Source: Apricaphanius iberus (taxonomy: Eukaryota > Chordata > Actinopteri > Cyprinodontiformes > Aphaniidae). From it: a DNA stretch of 64,000 bases. The stretch spans positions 364,001 to 428,000 of the forward strand of contig JAPXFQ010001349.1 of assembly GCA_028564705.1 (NCBI GenBank), written 5' to 3'. Under the pieces are notes generated by a model, which was not told the DNA's origin, did not search any database, and saw only the letters and a list, made by a program, of their open reading frames with translations. Below, piece by piece: positions 21,901 through 36,900 of the stretch (position 1 is the first letter of the stretch; the number at the start of each line of letters is the position of its first letter). The position numbers and the translations under genes are program-made.

Positions 21901-24900
21901 GTTCTGCATGTAAAGTAGTACTTATAAGCTGAGAGTTTATTTCTGTTTAGCCCATTATTTTGTCATTATTTCAGAGTTCAGTTACTGGGACTGCTGGCAA
22001 GTAAATGCACAAAAACTGGCAACATTTCAGTCATTCTTCCGGTTTTTCGAGGCTTCTGAGGGTACAGGAAACCCCCAACTAAGATACTATATATGAGAAA
22101 CACAAATAATGTAAACTTCATTTAACAGACACCAAATAAATGTTTGGTGAACTGCATATGATCAAATAAGTGCTTTTCCAATCCACCGTTCATTTATGCA
22201 CACTACCTGTTTTTCACCAAGGCTATTGACACACTTTTCACTGTGTGTAGCAAAATGTCAACATGTAGCAAACAAAGGCAGCTGTTACGCGCCACAGACA
22301 ACTTCCTCCTATCCGTCCAATACGACACAGGCAATAGACGCCCCAGTTTACATACATATTATCTGGCCTTTTTCATAGGAACTTCTAATATTTCTGTGCT
22401 GGCTCGAGAGAATACAATGCAATACATTTTGTCACAATGCAACCTCAAACTACAGTGTCTTTTATTGGGATTTTACATGATAGACAAAGTATGGCCAAAC
22501 TGTGAAGTGGAAGGTAAAACCTTATATCGAAGTATATTTTGTGTGGCCCCAATCAGAGGCCACATCTGAATCCAACAGAGAATCTGGGTCAAGGCTTGAA
22601 AATCCAGATTCACAGACCTTCTCAATCCCATCTCAGTTTGAGCCATTTTGTAAAAAAACAACAACAAAAAAAACCTTCAAGGTCAACGTTTGAAAATTTG
22701 CAAATAAAAACAAAAGCACCCTGAAAGCAAGTAATATAAGTCATCCAGACTAGTGTCAATAAGGCATTTCTCATACATTTTTTTCTGAATGCAAAATGTA
22801 GGCTGTCTGATCCTGTTTCCATGATTATGACTTTCTGTGACTTCCTATATTTTTCAAATAATTGTAGTTACTATCAGCATGATGTTTTTCAAAGATAAAA
22901 TTAGAGGCAGAACACTTTTAGGCATGTCGAAGCACAAGTATAGCGTATTCTCAGCTTTAAAAAGGCTTTTGATGTTTAATTCAACATTTTAATCCACCGT
23001 AGATCTTTATTTTACAAAAATTAATATAGATATCGCTAATTCTGATATCCCCCACACTTAGCAAGTACAGTATATCAAACTAAAACTCAAATTTTGTAAA
23101 AATTGGGAAAATCATTATCTTGGAATAAATGTTCTTAGAGTGTTTTCATATATGATCTCCAGGTGGAACAGAAATGCACCTATATACTTATGCCATTAAT
23201 TAACCTGTTAATTTAAAAGGACATTTACATGTATATAAAAATACTCTCAGGACAGAAAACTATTTGCAGCCAACTAAAGAAAGCACATACAAAATATGCT
23301 CCACCCAATATTACCTGTTGTTCCACTGGTGAAACACACAATGGACAGGTCGTCAGGTGCTGGTGGCTGTTGAGATAAAAAAACAAAGAAAAAATACAAA
23401 TGCCCAGCTTTCGTTAAATATACAACTTTTCTGGGGTTAGACCTTTAAAGCCTGCATTCTCTTTAGCAGCAACAAAACAATCCAAGACGTAAGAAATATT
23501 GAGCTGGGTTGATCAAGTAATGTTTTACATTTCTTTGTAAATTATATCCTAAGTGCATTCAGTCTAAATGTTCAAGATTTTTCTGCTCTTGTAAAACCGG
23601 CAGCAAAACTTTAGTGGCACATTTGCTTAATGCTTAATAATAACCAGTCAATTTTCACTGTTCAGCCTGTAAGCACAGTCTGCTTATACAGGTGGAACAG
23701 CTGTCAAAACATACTTTAGCAACAACTTTTAAAAAGTATTCACTATAGGAGCGTATGCAGGACAGTGTAAAGAATCTATACAAAAATAAACCTTATAATG
23801 ACTTAATTTCTTTTTCACAAGTCCAAGAATCGTTCAATTCTGAGAAACTAATGTGTACATATCCAGCACATGATAGCTGGATATGTGTACATATCCAGCT
23901 ATCATGTGCTACGTTGTGCAGCTCTTGCAAGTTGTACTTACGATAGGTTTTCTGTAGTGCTCTCTGCCCAGAGCCTGTTGGACAATAAAATGAAAAACAA
24001 TTACGGAAAATTGTGACATTTGACAAGCATTATGTACAATAAATGTATGCAAAAAATAAATAAAAAACGCAGACTTTGGAGAGCTTAAAAATTCTTCTGA
24101 TGGCTGCACATATTTTTTTTAAGGCAGGGAAAAATTTTTTTTTGTCTTATTTTGGTTGATAAAAGCCAAACATTTGTGGGTAATCTTTCAGCAAACAGCC
24201 TGTATTTTTGTTAAAGAATGTATTGGGCTTGTGAACTTAACCTAAATCTGAAAACAGTTTTTTTTTTTTTTTTAAGATTCTGTTTCAGTTGAACTGAGCT
24301 CTTAACATCTGTTTTAAAAGTCTGGTTTTGCTTAAACCAACTTTACAATAGAATTTGTCTCAAACATTATGTGAATGTACAGACTACATCCAGTCTGACC
24401 TGTCTGTTGTTTCTGAACTAATGAATTGTTTTAGCTATAATGAAAGAACAGAGCCAACACATTCCTGTAAATACGCAACCATAGCAACACATCTATTTTG
24501 TAAATGTAAAAGCCCGCATTCATTGGACTCTGTATGCAAGGAATGCATCTGATAAACACCTCAAAGCATAAGTTTATCCTGTTTTTTCATGTCTAACAGG
24601 AGGAAATCTTAACATCTGATTGTTCTGACTGTTTTTCTGGGCATGCATCTTTTTCTCTCGTTTTTTTCTGAAGACTTGACTGTACCTTGACTATAAAAGG
24701 TATGATGTGTCTGCAGGCATTATTGCAGGAAGGCATCTAAATGCTGTGTTTGCACGGCCCAGAATGCTCCATGACAGACTTAAAACAACAATTCATCGAA
24801 GTGGCTCCTCAAAACAACACATGCTCGGACACTTCGTCTCTAACATTGCTGGTTACGAGAACGCTCACTTTGAAAATGGGCACGGTTTGTTACATTTTTC

Positions 24901-27900
24901 TAAAAGTTGCACTGTTTCAACAGCAGTGCAATGCTGCATATTATAGCTACATTTGGCCATTCTCTGTTATGAGAAACTGCTGAATATACTGTAAATAAAC
25001 TGACTTGGATTACAGCTAAATTAAATTGGAAGTTTCAATGAGTAACATAAATAAGCATTTTTCCGAGGTGAACTGAAAAGAGTGCTTAATTAAAAAGTGG
25101 AAGCAAATTAGTTTTGCTGCCAGACAATGTTCTCTATGAGAATAATGGCTTTGTTGTATCAAACTAAACAGTTTCTTATTCAAACTGAAAAAAATATACT
25201 GAACAAAAATGTGATAAACTGTGTAAAATGCTTCTTACTTAAGATGAGACCTTGCCATTAAAGAGCTTACATATTCTGGTGAATCTTTTTGTTTTGTTGG
25301 ATTGCTTATGGGTTGGCCTCTTTGCCAAAATGCTTTTTCACCTACATACTTAGCCATTCCATAACAGTTAATATGAATTCTAGTTACAAGGGATAGTTCA
25401 GAACTTTTGAAAGGAGGTTCTGTCAAAAAACCTATGAACAGTAATATATTACCTGCTGTACAGTGGACAACTCACATGCCTTTGAATACTCTACTGTAAG
25501 CCATTGTCACATTTGAATCGAGTTGTTATTTAACGAGAAAACCATGACTATTTACATAGATTATCAGTGCTACATTGACTCCTACAATTTCCTTTGTAGA
25601 TCCTTTGAGATATTTCCTGCATGTCATACCTCAACTTCCTGGAGGGCCTGCACATGGACACCACAGCCCTTGCCACGTTCCTCAAGCTCAGAGCCAAAGG
25701 TGTCCATCAGAATTATTTTTTGCAGCTTTGGCGTCTCATTCCGCTCCACATTGGCCAAAAGAACCTGAGCTTTTTCGACTTTGTCGCAAATTACCGTGGT
25801 GATGTCAGCTGGAACAGAAACAAGCACACAAGTGCAAAAAGACCCTTGTGTGAACTTTAACAAAATAAGAAACAAAAAAGTAACAGATATATGCAGAGTT
25901 GGAAATTGATCAGAAGCGTGATCTAACTCAGTATCATCATTAATTGCTCAAGGCTTGTGTTTAAATCTGAGCAATGGTATGAATCTTTGGGAGGATATTA
26001 TATTTTAAGTGGCAGATAACACTATACATTTTGATAATACATTTTGGCATGTGTTGCATCACTTGATGTATATCTACAGCAGCTTAGATGCTAAAACCCA
26101 AATATGTTGCTGCAATGTTTTTTAGATATCCTTTCTTCTATTTAAAATGTGTTAGGCTAACAAAAATTTCATGAACAAGACAAATTGCTGCTGCAGTAAT
26201 ATGATTTCCTGGTCTCCAACATCACTGAGATAGTGGTTGGTTTTCATGAGCATACATTCAACGTAAATGAAAGTTGGCTACTGTAGGAGGTTAGGCTTTA
26301 TCATAGTCAAAAATCAACTCAATTCTGTTTTTTGTAGTGTCAATTCACAAGACGTCACCTCAAGGCACATTACAAGGAAATGCATTTCAATTTAATTTTA
26401 CAAACATTCCAATTTTTCATTCAGTTCATTACTAAAATTAATAAAAAATTCTGCTCTTTACCACTTTCTAAATCAAGGGTGTCAAACTCTGCTCCCTGGT
26501 CATTGGTAGCCATTGGATCCAGGTGTGTTGAACACATCTAAAAGTTGTAGGACGCCAGCCTTAAAGGACAGAATTTTGACAACCGTGTTCTAAGCTGACA
26601 TATATGCCTGGGGTGATAGTGACTCAGGAGATAGAAGTTTGTTCCATTGCTGTTTTGAAACCTGGCTCCGTCCTTCTAAGTCGTTGCATACTTGTGCAAA
26701 ACACCTCACCCTCCTAGCCTGCTCGCTTCTGTCAGACTGCGCTGTGGCTACAATGTAGCTTATCGTATGGGTGAATGACTAAATGTAGTGTGAAGTGGTT
26801 TGGTGTCCTTTGGACTAGATAAAGCCCTATACAAGCACAGGACATTTACCATATATCTGACCTCAAGATTAAAGCAGCACACCTAACGCATGCCACCATG
26901 TTATATTTTAAAAGATGAGGTCAAATTGTAAGCATGTGAAAAATGAACCCTAAATATGAAAAAAATATGCAAAACCCTATATAGTAAAGAGGGTGTCTAT
27001 TTTTTCTGCTTGTAACCAAAATATAAAGTCAATTTTGTGTTGAAAAAAAACAAGTTGGAAGTGATTTGATCAAAGCAGATGTAATCTTATCAGATGAACT
27101 ACTCTTTTGGTCTGGTTATCTAGTGATGGATTTGATGTGTAATGGGTGCAATAGTATGTAAATATTAAAAAATTGGATCCCTGACTAATAATTCCTCTGG
27201 GGTTCATGGGTTTTTGTCCTTTTTCATTTTCAGTTGGTGTCTCAAAATCTGACCCTACAGTGTATCTTTTTGAATATTTCTTTTGATTCTCCTTTTGTTA
27301 TTTCATGTAACAGCTAACAGAAAAAAATGCTGAATTTGCAAACCGATCGCTCAATAGTATTAAAGTAGCACAGATGCTAGTGTGTTGACATGATTGAAAC
27401 GTGTGGTCTTACCAGTGTTAATGATGAACCGTATAGCATCTGCTCCAAGCGTGTCATAAAGGGGAACCACCACCATGGAGTATGTGTAACAAGCCAACTC
27501 TGAGATGATCCACTGAAATCATACAGAGAAGATTTCTTACATGAACTCAAACTCCTTATAAGATAAAAAAATTTATCAAGGGAGATCCATCACAAAGTAA
27601 AAGCATAAAGAGGTGTAATCACCTCAGGTCTGTTCTGTGCAAACACTCCAATGAACTGGTCAGGGTTGGGTTTGCAGCCCTGGTGCAGAAGGCCTGAACC
27701 CAGATGCTCTGCCCGAGCACTAACCTGTAAAGTGAGGGGATATTAAATGTTTGGCAAATCTTCAAAGGAGAGAGAAAATATGGATGAGCTACATTAAAAT
27801 TCTGCATTAGCACAATATTAATTTGTATTTGAGTATTCGGTATTACTCAGCATGGTTTATTGCGTTAAAGTTATTGTTTTAAATGACTAATTGTTTTCAT

Positions 27901-30900
27901 AATCAAAGAAACACACTGGGAAAGCTGCTTGTTAAGTAAAATAATAGAGGGCTGAATAAGTTACCGTGATTGTGAAACATGGAAAAAAAAGGCTCATAAT
28001 GCTGTGAAAGCAAACTCGGAACAAATGTCGGACTTTTCAGAAACAATCCTGAAGTCTATTTTTAATCTTGGAATAATCACACATTGATTCCATTACAGAG
28101 CAGGTTTTTCTTAAAGAGTGCAGGCAGGTCTGGATGTGTTTTGCTACTCAAGGAATTTCAGGGAAAGAAAATATGCTTCCACACACCAAACTCCTGTGAA
28201 ACATGATGTCACAAACGAATACTGGGGTGGCGTAATATCTTTTGTTGCTCACTGTTGATTCTGTCTTCCATTTAAAAAAAAATAATTCCCTCACGTTATC
28301 ATTGGTTCTACTTTACTGACTTCACCAAACATGACATAATTTCCTGAAACAATCCTTTGACCTACAGAACAAATTGTGTCTACAGGTTTGTCGGAGGTAC
28401 AGTACTTACAGAAGTTGCTTACAAAAGCTTAAAAAAATGTAGAATTTTACATTTGTATTTACAACAATTTATTTACAACAACAGTTTATAAACATGTTAT
28501 ACTGTATTTCAAACATGATCCCTGACAATGGTTCATTGTATATTGGCTTTAGTTAGTCATTCAATACATATATTCTCATGTACAGATTTAATGATTGCAT
28601 TAAGAAAGGAGAAAGAATAATTGTATCCAAGGATTAAAGGAATTAAGAAAGGGACTAAATTAAGTGAAGTCGGAATTAAAGAATGGAGGATAGGAAGGGA
28701 CAGGAGGACTAGATTAAGGATTAAGGAAGACCGAATCAAAGACAGAATAGAAGGCTGAAAAAAGCTTTAAATAAAAGATTAAATAAATTAACAAGTATAT
28801 AAAACAATTAAAGGAATGAATAATGCAGAATTAATGGAAGAAGGGAAAGGGTAAAGGACTGAGGGAAAGATAAGCACTGAGGTAAGGATTACAGGAAGGT
28901 TAGAAGGAAAGGGGACTTCAACCGAGGATGGTTAGAAAGAAGGAATGAAGGAAAGAAGTGAGGGTGAGGGAGGAATGAAAAAAAAGAAAAAGTATTTAGG
29001 AATAGACTTGCTGCATGAAGAAAAAATTAAGTTTGTGAATAAAAGAATTAAAGTAGGACTGAATGAAGGGTTTAAAGAGTGATATAACTGTTGAAAACAT
29101 TATTTAAAGAAGATTGGTCGAAGAAAGGAACGAGGCAGAGAAGAAGACCCATAAGGAGATTTATGGATGTAGTTAAAGAAGACATTAAGTAAGTTATTGT
29201 GAGAGTAGAGGATGCAGAGGATAGGACGAAATGGAGACAGATGATTTGCTGTGGCGACCCCTGAAGGGAAAAGCTGACAAAGAAGAAAAGGAGGTTCAGG
29301 AGAGGAAAAAGTGATGGACAGGGTTTAAGGCTGAAATAAAGAAAAGTTGAAGAATTAAGGAAAGAGTGGATTAAAGGAAGAACTCCAAAATGGGTGAATA
29401 CAACACCTCGTAAAAAAAAATCCCTATTTATCAGATTCTGAAGGAACCCCAATTTATTCCCTGATACCTGGTTCCCAATGAAACAGATTAGTTTTGTTCA
29501 TATCTGGCTTTTAGACTGCTGTGTATTATTTTTTATTTATGGTTCCAGGTTGACTGTCAGATTTTCAATCTTATAGCACACTTGTTTAGGGTCCACACTT
29601 TGGGAAGCATCCAAACAAGAGATCAGCAATACAGATTTGTAAAAGATATATTGTCTTCACTCTACAGCTATTAAGTGTTGGATCTAACCTCTTTGTAGGA
29701 CATCCATTTATAAGGCTGGTTTGGGAGTCGAGAGCCCAGACATGGTCCATCACCTGTGGAATAAATAATGAAAAAATATATAAATATATTATTATTGCAC
29801 TTTCACTGTGACCGTGACAGCTGTTCCTGCTGCTACACATCAGACTGGTGGCTGAATGGTTTTTCTTATCTTTCATCAATGTTTATTATTCATTCTTTAA
29901 TGTAGATCATACATTGTTAATCAGTGGACATTTTAGATAAGTTTTTTCAACAAAATCTTTTTATTTTATTATAACTTGAATTGACTATTTCGAGTACATG
30001 TGTTTAGTTAACTTCATCTGCTAGTCTGCTATGCTTTGTTTAGTGGGTAAAAAAGCAATAGATTAATGTGCTGTTTTGTTTTTTGAATTAACATGTTCTT
30101 TGGGGTTACTGCTGGAGTTCCACAAAGAACAGCAGTCACAGCTACATCAGTTCTCCTTTAATAGTGGGTCATCCCACTCTCTGATAGTAAGGGGGAGGAG
30201 AAATATAATGTTCATTTGTTCAGTTTCGTCTACCTTGGGTCAGATAGTCCTGACCCAAAAGAGTTTGTTTTTTTATAGGTTGCCTATTTGTACTTTTCTG
30301 ACCGGTAGTTGTAAGTAATGTTTTTTTAGTTTGCAATTGTGTCAACAGTGGTCTGATCGGCTACTATTTAAGTTTTCTTCATGCCTTATTTGTCAGTTCA
30401 GTTTGGGTTTTGAGTTTCTTCTGTTACTACATGAGTTGAAGTCTGTTATGCTGACCTCTGGTTCGGGGCCAGCGTATATATATATATATATTTTTTTTTT
30501 CAGAATTTGGACATAAATCCGGATGTTTTTTCCTGGCTGTTCTGTCCTTGACGTCCACATTTAAATTTTCAAACTACACATTTCCAGATGCTGAAAATTG
30601 TTCAGACCTAAAAGCAAATGAAAAAAACTATAACTTTGACTGAAACTATTATAATACGTTAGTCTTCTTGCACTGTGTGTTTTTATAACACATTTTGGCT
30701 GGATATGCTTGATATGGTCCCATGCCAACAGTTAGTAGGAAAAGACATCTCATCCACTTGCAAATACATTTACTAGTTTTAACCTCTTGAGAAAAAAAGT
30801 TTGTTAAATCTAACCTATGTCTTGTGAATTATTAGGGTGAAAAATAGGTCTTAACAACCTGAAGACTTGGCAGATTTGCACCTAAAAGATAAAAATCTAT

Positions 30901-33900
30901 TTCATGTTTTCTTTGTTCTAAAGATTATTTTGAAAAACTTTAAATAAAATGTTCGTAAACCTTGATTTGTCCCCATTTCAACAACTTCATGCAATCTCCT
31001 GGGATTACTGACAGAAAACTTTTAACTGATTGGAATATTTGTATAAATGTATTGAAATTACTTGTGTTGTACTGTGCCCTGAGATTACATTTGGTGTAAA
31101 TTGGCGCTATGTAAATAAACTTGAACTGAATTATTTTTGTGAGTAAAAGTTTTTTTTTCTTGTGTCTGCAGAGAGTTAATCTAACAAATAGCTTTTCGCC
31201 ATTTAATGTCTGACTTTTTAAATTTTGAGTAAGCCCTTTTACACCAAGGTTATTTATACATTTATTCTACAACTCTAGCAGTAAAGAACTGATTAAAGTT
31301 TCTAAAGTTGGTTATAATTCTGTGTACATGTGCTATAAAAAGAAAAAAAAACTTTTTGTTTAATGAATTGAATTGAAAAGTCCTTTATTGTCCACGAGGG
31401 GAAATTCATTTCAGTACAGCCAGATCAAGAATAGACGAAACAAACAAGATCATACACAGACAGATGCATGTCAACTGTGGTATTGCAGCAAGTGTCAAGC
31501 AGCGCACCATATGCAGAATGAGAGAATTAAGGTTGGGTTGGTTTGGACCGAGAGAAACTTCATCTTTGTCCTAATCCCACTTGAGGGTATGTGACCCCCC
31601 CTTGTGTATGTGTGTCACTGTAAGGCCACAGCTCACCTTTCTCTCGCTGATGTAATAATCGCTGTGATAATGACAAGTCTATTTGATTTATTGTCAGTTC
31701 ATGTGTTTATTTTCCCTTAACCCTCAAATAAATATATTAGATCACTTAGCTTTATGGTATTAAAAAAGACAGAAAAACATACTTTATGCATAATCTAATA
31801 AATCGTTATCATGACAGGTTGACAAGTCGAGAGAGGCATTATTAAACTGAGGAACAAACATCAATTTTCTGTGTGCTTGGAGTTACAACACCTACCAGAT
31901 ATATGGAGGCCTCTCTGAAAAACCTCATACATGGTCCTGGCATCATCGTGGTAATGAGTTAGCAACCTGGACGGGTCACCCATCATTGATCTTCGACCTC
32001 CACCTTCATGCTGTCAGAACCAGAGGGAGAAACACAAAAATACATTAGACTCACATCCACATTTCTTCTAATTTAGGTCCTGGGTGAGTGAGGGCAGAAA
32101 GATGTTTTTAATTAAATTTAGATTTTATTACGTTTTAATTTTTAAAATGCCTCTGAAATTATCTGAGCTGTGTAGAGGTGTGCGTTACACCTAGTGTTTT
32201 ACAGTCTTACAGCTGACACATTCTAATTATTAGTTATGGTGGTTCATTCCCACGGGGATGAAAATTAGTTAAATAAATCTTCTGTTTAAATGACTCATTT
32301 TCGTTGATAAGAATGGAGAGAACGGGAGGTTTTGAAACTTCCAACGACCATTATGTCTCAAGTATAGCTTGTATATATCTTTGCAAAGTCATGTCAGCCT
32401 GCTGCACTGTGGTGTCACCGTTTCAAACACGTTTTAAGATTAATAAAAGAAACTAGAAAACACATTGAAGCCACAGATGAGATTGACAGTTTATGTTGTC
32501 AGGGTGTAACTTTGTCAGTGAGGTCTGTGGCGTAAGAACTAGGGATGTCTGATATTATCGGCCTAAAGTCATTATCGGCCGATATTGGCATTAAAATGTG
32601 ATATTGGAAATTATCGGTATCGTTTTTTATTTTTTTAATAAGATGAGTTTTTCACACCATACACATATTATATATCAAACTCTTCAGCTACTTTTCTCCC
32701 TCAAAATGTAAAAATATGACAGATTTGAGGTTTAGTTTTTGAGATTTGATATTATTTGTTTGAGACAACTTTCAATATATCAAAAGGTAGGTTAATTATT
32801 GGCCCTGCTTAAATGTTTGCTGTTTTTTTTATTTTTTATTCTTGTTTCAGTTGTTTCCACTTTATCTCACTGTTATAAAAGTATAATGTTGTTTGCATTT
32901 TCTAAAATTAGAAATTTGTCCTGAGTGGTGGGCCTTTGTCAGTTTTCTCTGTGTGAGCAAATGTTCCAGCCACTTTTGAAGACAAAATAAAAATGACACC
33001 TTTTTCAATTGCCTAACTAAAATTCTAGTACTTATTACATTTTCTAAATTTTTAAAGCTCAAGTTTGCATGATACAAGATATTTCATTGTGGTTACCTAA
33101 AAGGGTTTAGTAGTTTTTGTCTTTTTATGAGGGACGGTCCCCACATATCGGTATCGGTTTATATCGGTATCGGAAACTATGAGTTAGGCTATATTGGTAT
33201 ATCGGATATCGGTAAGAAAGCCAATTTAGAACATCCCTAGTTAGAACCTTTAGCAAGCTCCCTTCACACTAAATATTTTGTAGATACTAAATCTAGCAAA
33301 GTAGATTAAAGTGTTTGTTCTGGCAATTTCATAAATGTCACAACAACTTGTATTCTGAAGAGGAGAGTGGTCATCATTTTGTTATTTAATGTGATTTGCT
33401 GGAGCCAGTGCATGAACTTCAACCTTCTTTCTTTAACTTGTTAAAATGTTTGTAGATTGACACCCATACTCAAGTTAGACTGTTTTAGAGCTAAGTTTTT
33501 TTGTTTCTACTGAGCTGGTAGCGCCTTGTAACTATTCATTTCATTCATAGTATCTCTCTCCTTGTGCAACAGTGATTTCATTTTTCCTTTAGCCATAGAG
33601 GAAAGGTGCAATTAAATATGAGAGGATGGTAAATCATTTAGTCTAACCCCCCCTCAAATCTGAGATGATGGTTTCCCTCTGGTTGGACCTCGGTCATTTT
33701 GAAACTCTGGATGCAGCCTTGCCCACACATGTACAGGGAGATCATGCAGTCTCACTGTAGAAACACCACAGGCCAGGGTTCAAACCCAGAACCTTAATGC
33801 TGCAAGGCAACAGAGCTACCAACTACTCTGCCATGCAGTAATATCATTGTTAATTTGCAATGTGATCACATTTAAATTTCTCGAGATAAATGACAGATGT

Positions 33901-36900
33901 ATAAACACCTGGAAATGCCCACACTTAACCTTTTTACTTCATTCCAGGACTTGCAAAAGCCCATTTTCCTTTTATTGTGTGTTGGTGCAGATTGTGAGGC
34001 TCTTGACACATGCACGTGTTAATATAAGAATGCATCTGTATCAGCAAACAATTATTAATGTTATTAAATATGGGGATCTCTTACCGGCACTTCCTCAGAC
34101 TGGTGAAGGAGACTACATGGAGGCTTTATAGGTCGAGGCCTGGTGGCCAACCAGTATGCCAACACAGCTGTCAGGGCGCCAATACCCACCAAGGTGGAGG
34201 TTGGCAGGGAGCGAAAAAACTGGCCGAGCTCGTCCATCTCAGGTATCCTCAGGCCGCTCATCATTTCCTGGGCCTGCATCTTCTCCATTAGGGTGGAACT
34301 CAATTCTGTCGACAGATTAGAGATGTCAAACATCAAAGCTTATAACATAAATGTGATGCTGTGCCAAAAACAATGAACATTTTTTCAACTTATGCCATTT
34401 ATTCTGCATAATGTTTTTTTCATTTTTGCTTGTGCAGCAGGAAACTGAAACATGCAGGTCCTACACATGAATCTATAATTCCTTAGAGCCATGAAAAAAA
34501 GAAGTAAAAGTAGACAAGGGATTGAAACCCTGAAAACCACTGATACCTGAAACTTGCTGGCATAAGCATAAAATAAATCATGTGGAGGAAAGTGGCAAAT
34601 TGTCCATGAATGTCCAAAAGGCCAAATACATAACCCTAACCCGTTCCAACATCCATCTCTACACAAAAGACTACTTCTAAAAATGTAATGTGCCTTGTTG
34701 ATCCCTCAAGAAGTCATTATTTTCTACTATCTGTGAGAAAGAAGTCCATAAAAAGCTGGCTTTTTTTAAAGTTATGTTCACAACATCATAAACAACAAGT
34801 GATCTAAATGAATGGCCCTGGGGTTCGACTGGTGACCTGTCTAGGGTGTACCCCGCTTCACGAAACCCTACCACTGTCTTAGCTACAATCTCTTCTGAAC
34901 AAGAATATGGTTGCAGTAGGAAGAAACAGGTATTTGATAAGCTTTCAAGGTTCAACCAACAACAGAGTTAACACAGAATGAGTTTGATGTTTTGATCTGT
35001 CAATATTGATCCAGCGAGATATAGTCTATACTCATTCAGCTTTAAGAGAGTTCTTCATAACCAAAGTTTTATTTAAAAACTAAATAAGGTCATTTACATA
35101 GTCATGAAACACTGTTTTGTTGTAAAAGTATATAAATTTGTTTTACAATAACATGTACAATAACATGTAAATATTATTATCAAACAAAGCTAAGTAAATA
35201 TTTAAAGCTCTTTGGCGATAGCAAATTCCAATGACCATTTTTAAATCAATAGTCATTTAACTTTGGCTTACTTTTCTTTACAGCATAGCTTTAAATCAGC
35301 TGTGCTGAAACATTTACAAGCATGGACAACCTGCTCGAGGCTGTGCCACAGCATTTCAATTGTGTTAATTCTGTACTTTTACTTAACTTATTTTTTAAGC
35401 CATCAATTCTATTTTAATAAAATATTTACTTTATTTAGACATTAATTTTATCATTAGCAAAGAATATAAGGACAATGTAGGATATTTAAAAAAAAGTCAC
35501 GAAGTGGTTCACAAAATAGCAATAAAATACAGACAAACGTACAATTTAAAAGACAAATTAAGTAGTTAATAAGGATTTGAAAATACATCATCATAAAACA
35601 ACCCTGTGGTACTTTGATGGAAATATTTACAGAAATAACTTGGTCTTACAATTACTCTTAAGCCTCAACTAAGTCTAATTAACGTAAAGAGAGAGGAAGA
35701 TCATTCCAGCGCTTTGGAAAAACAGCCTGGAAAGAGTCATCTCCAAATACAGTGAAATGGGTACGGTGGACCATAAGAAGGTTCTGGTCCATTGATCGGA
35801 GCTTCCGGTGCATAGGGACACAACAATTCACGAAAGTAGGTAGGAGACTGACCAAGCAGGGCTCTAAAAGTCAGCACTAGTTTTTACATTTGATAGGAAA
35901 TGCCTAAATTATTACATGTGGACAGATTGTTTACAAAAGTTTAAAAAGCACACAAAATAATCAATTTGCAAGAACTGAAAACATAACGTTGTAAAGATAG
36001 TTCCTTACTAGTTTGACATAAACACACACACACAAACATACACAGTTTACAGACGTTTGTGGTAAACTGACCTACTAAATGCAGTCTTTTGTGACTCACG
36101 GCTCCTACTTAGACTCATATTTGTAAACGGTTAAATTAAAGGTCTTCCCATAGATTTCTAATTTGACTGTATAGAATAGCTTGTATATACTACAGTAATG
36201 TCTATTACTAGATCATAGCATTTATCATTAATATGATTCAGCTTGTCACATGCACACACAGAAAACAAACACATACACTACAACATGCATAATTTAGTCA
36301 AGGGGCATTCAGTTTCAAATGATGACTAAAAGGTTCCCTTCCATTGCTTCAAAATGAGTCAGCAATAATATCACCTGATCACACATACATTGCTGAGGAA
36401 ATATTACAGCCAATCAGAGTAACTTTCTCTCTCTTTCGCTCCAAGACACGGAAGGCCACGGTCAAAATGCACTTTTACAGATAAGTAAAAATATCCAAGG
36501 CTGTGCATATGCTGACTTCCTCTTTCAATAATTTAGCAAAAGGCAACTTTTTATTTTTTACAACTATTACACAATGGGAAAGCTAAATCATGTGACATTG
36601 TGCTAGCTTAACAGCAGGGAGCCAGTTTTAGCATTCTATAAAAGTAATAAAAAACTATTATAAATTTAACAGGAATTTATAAGTTTGAGGTCCTTTTGAC
36701 TAAACTAAGCTGAACACCTGTAAAGCCTAAACATCTGCTTTCAATATTCGTACAAAGAAAAAAATGCTGCAGCCTACTGGATGTTGAATACTATAAATAT
36801 TGAGAAACACCACTGCTATGATTTATCACAAGTAGGTCTTATACAATAATTGTTTCATTTCTTTTTTTTTTGAGAAAGCAGCTGCGAGATTGTGTCCTTG

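Noticed and set aside
29072..29452. 126-codon minus-strand hydrophobic frame
   Set aside because: Created by the polypyrimidine strand of the purine-rich tract; Leu/Phe/Ser composition only.
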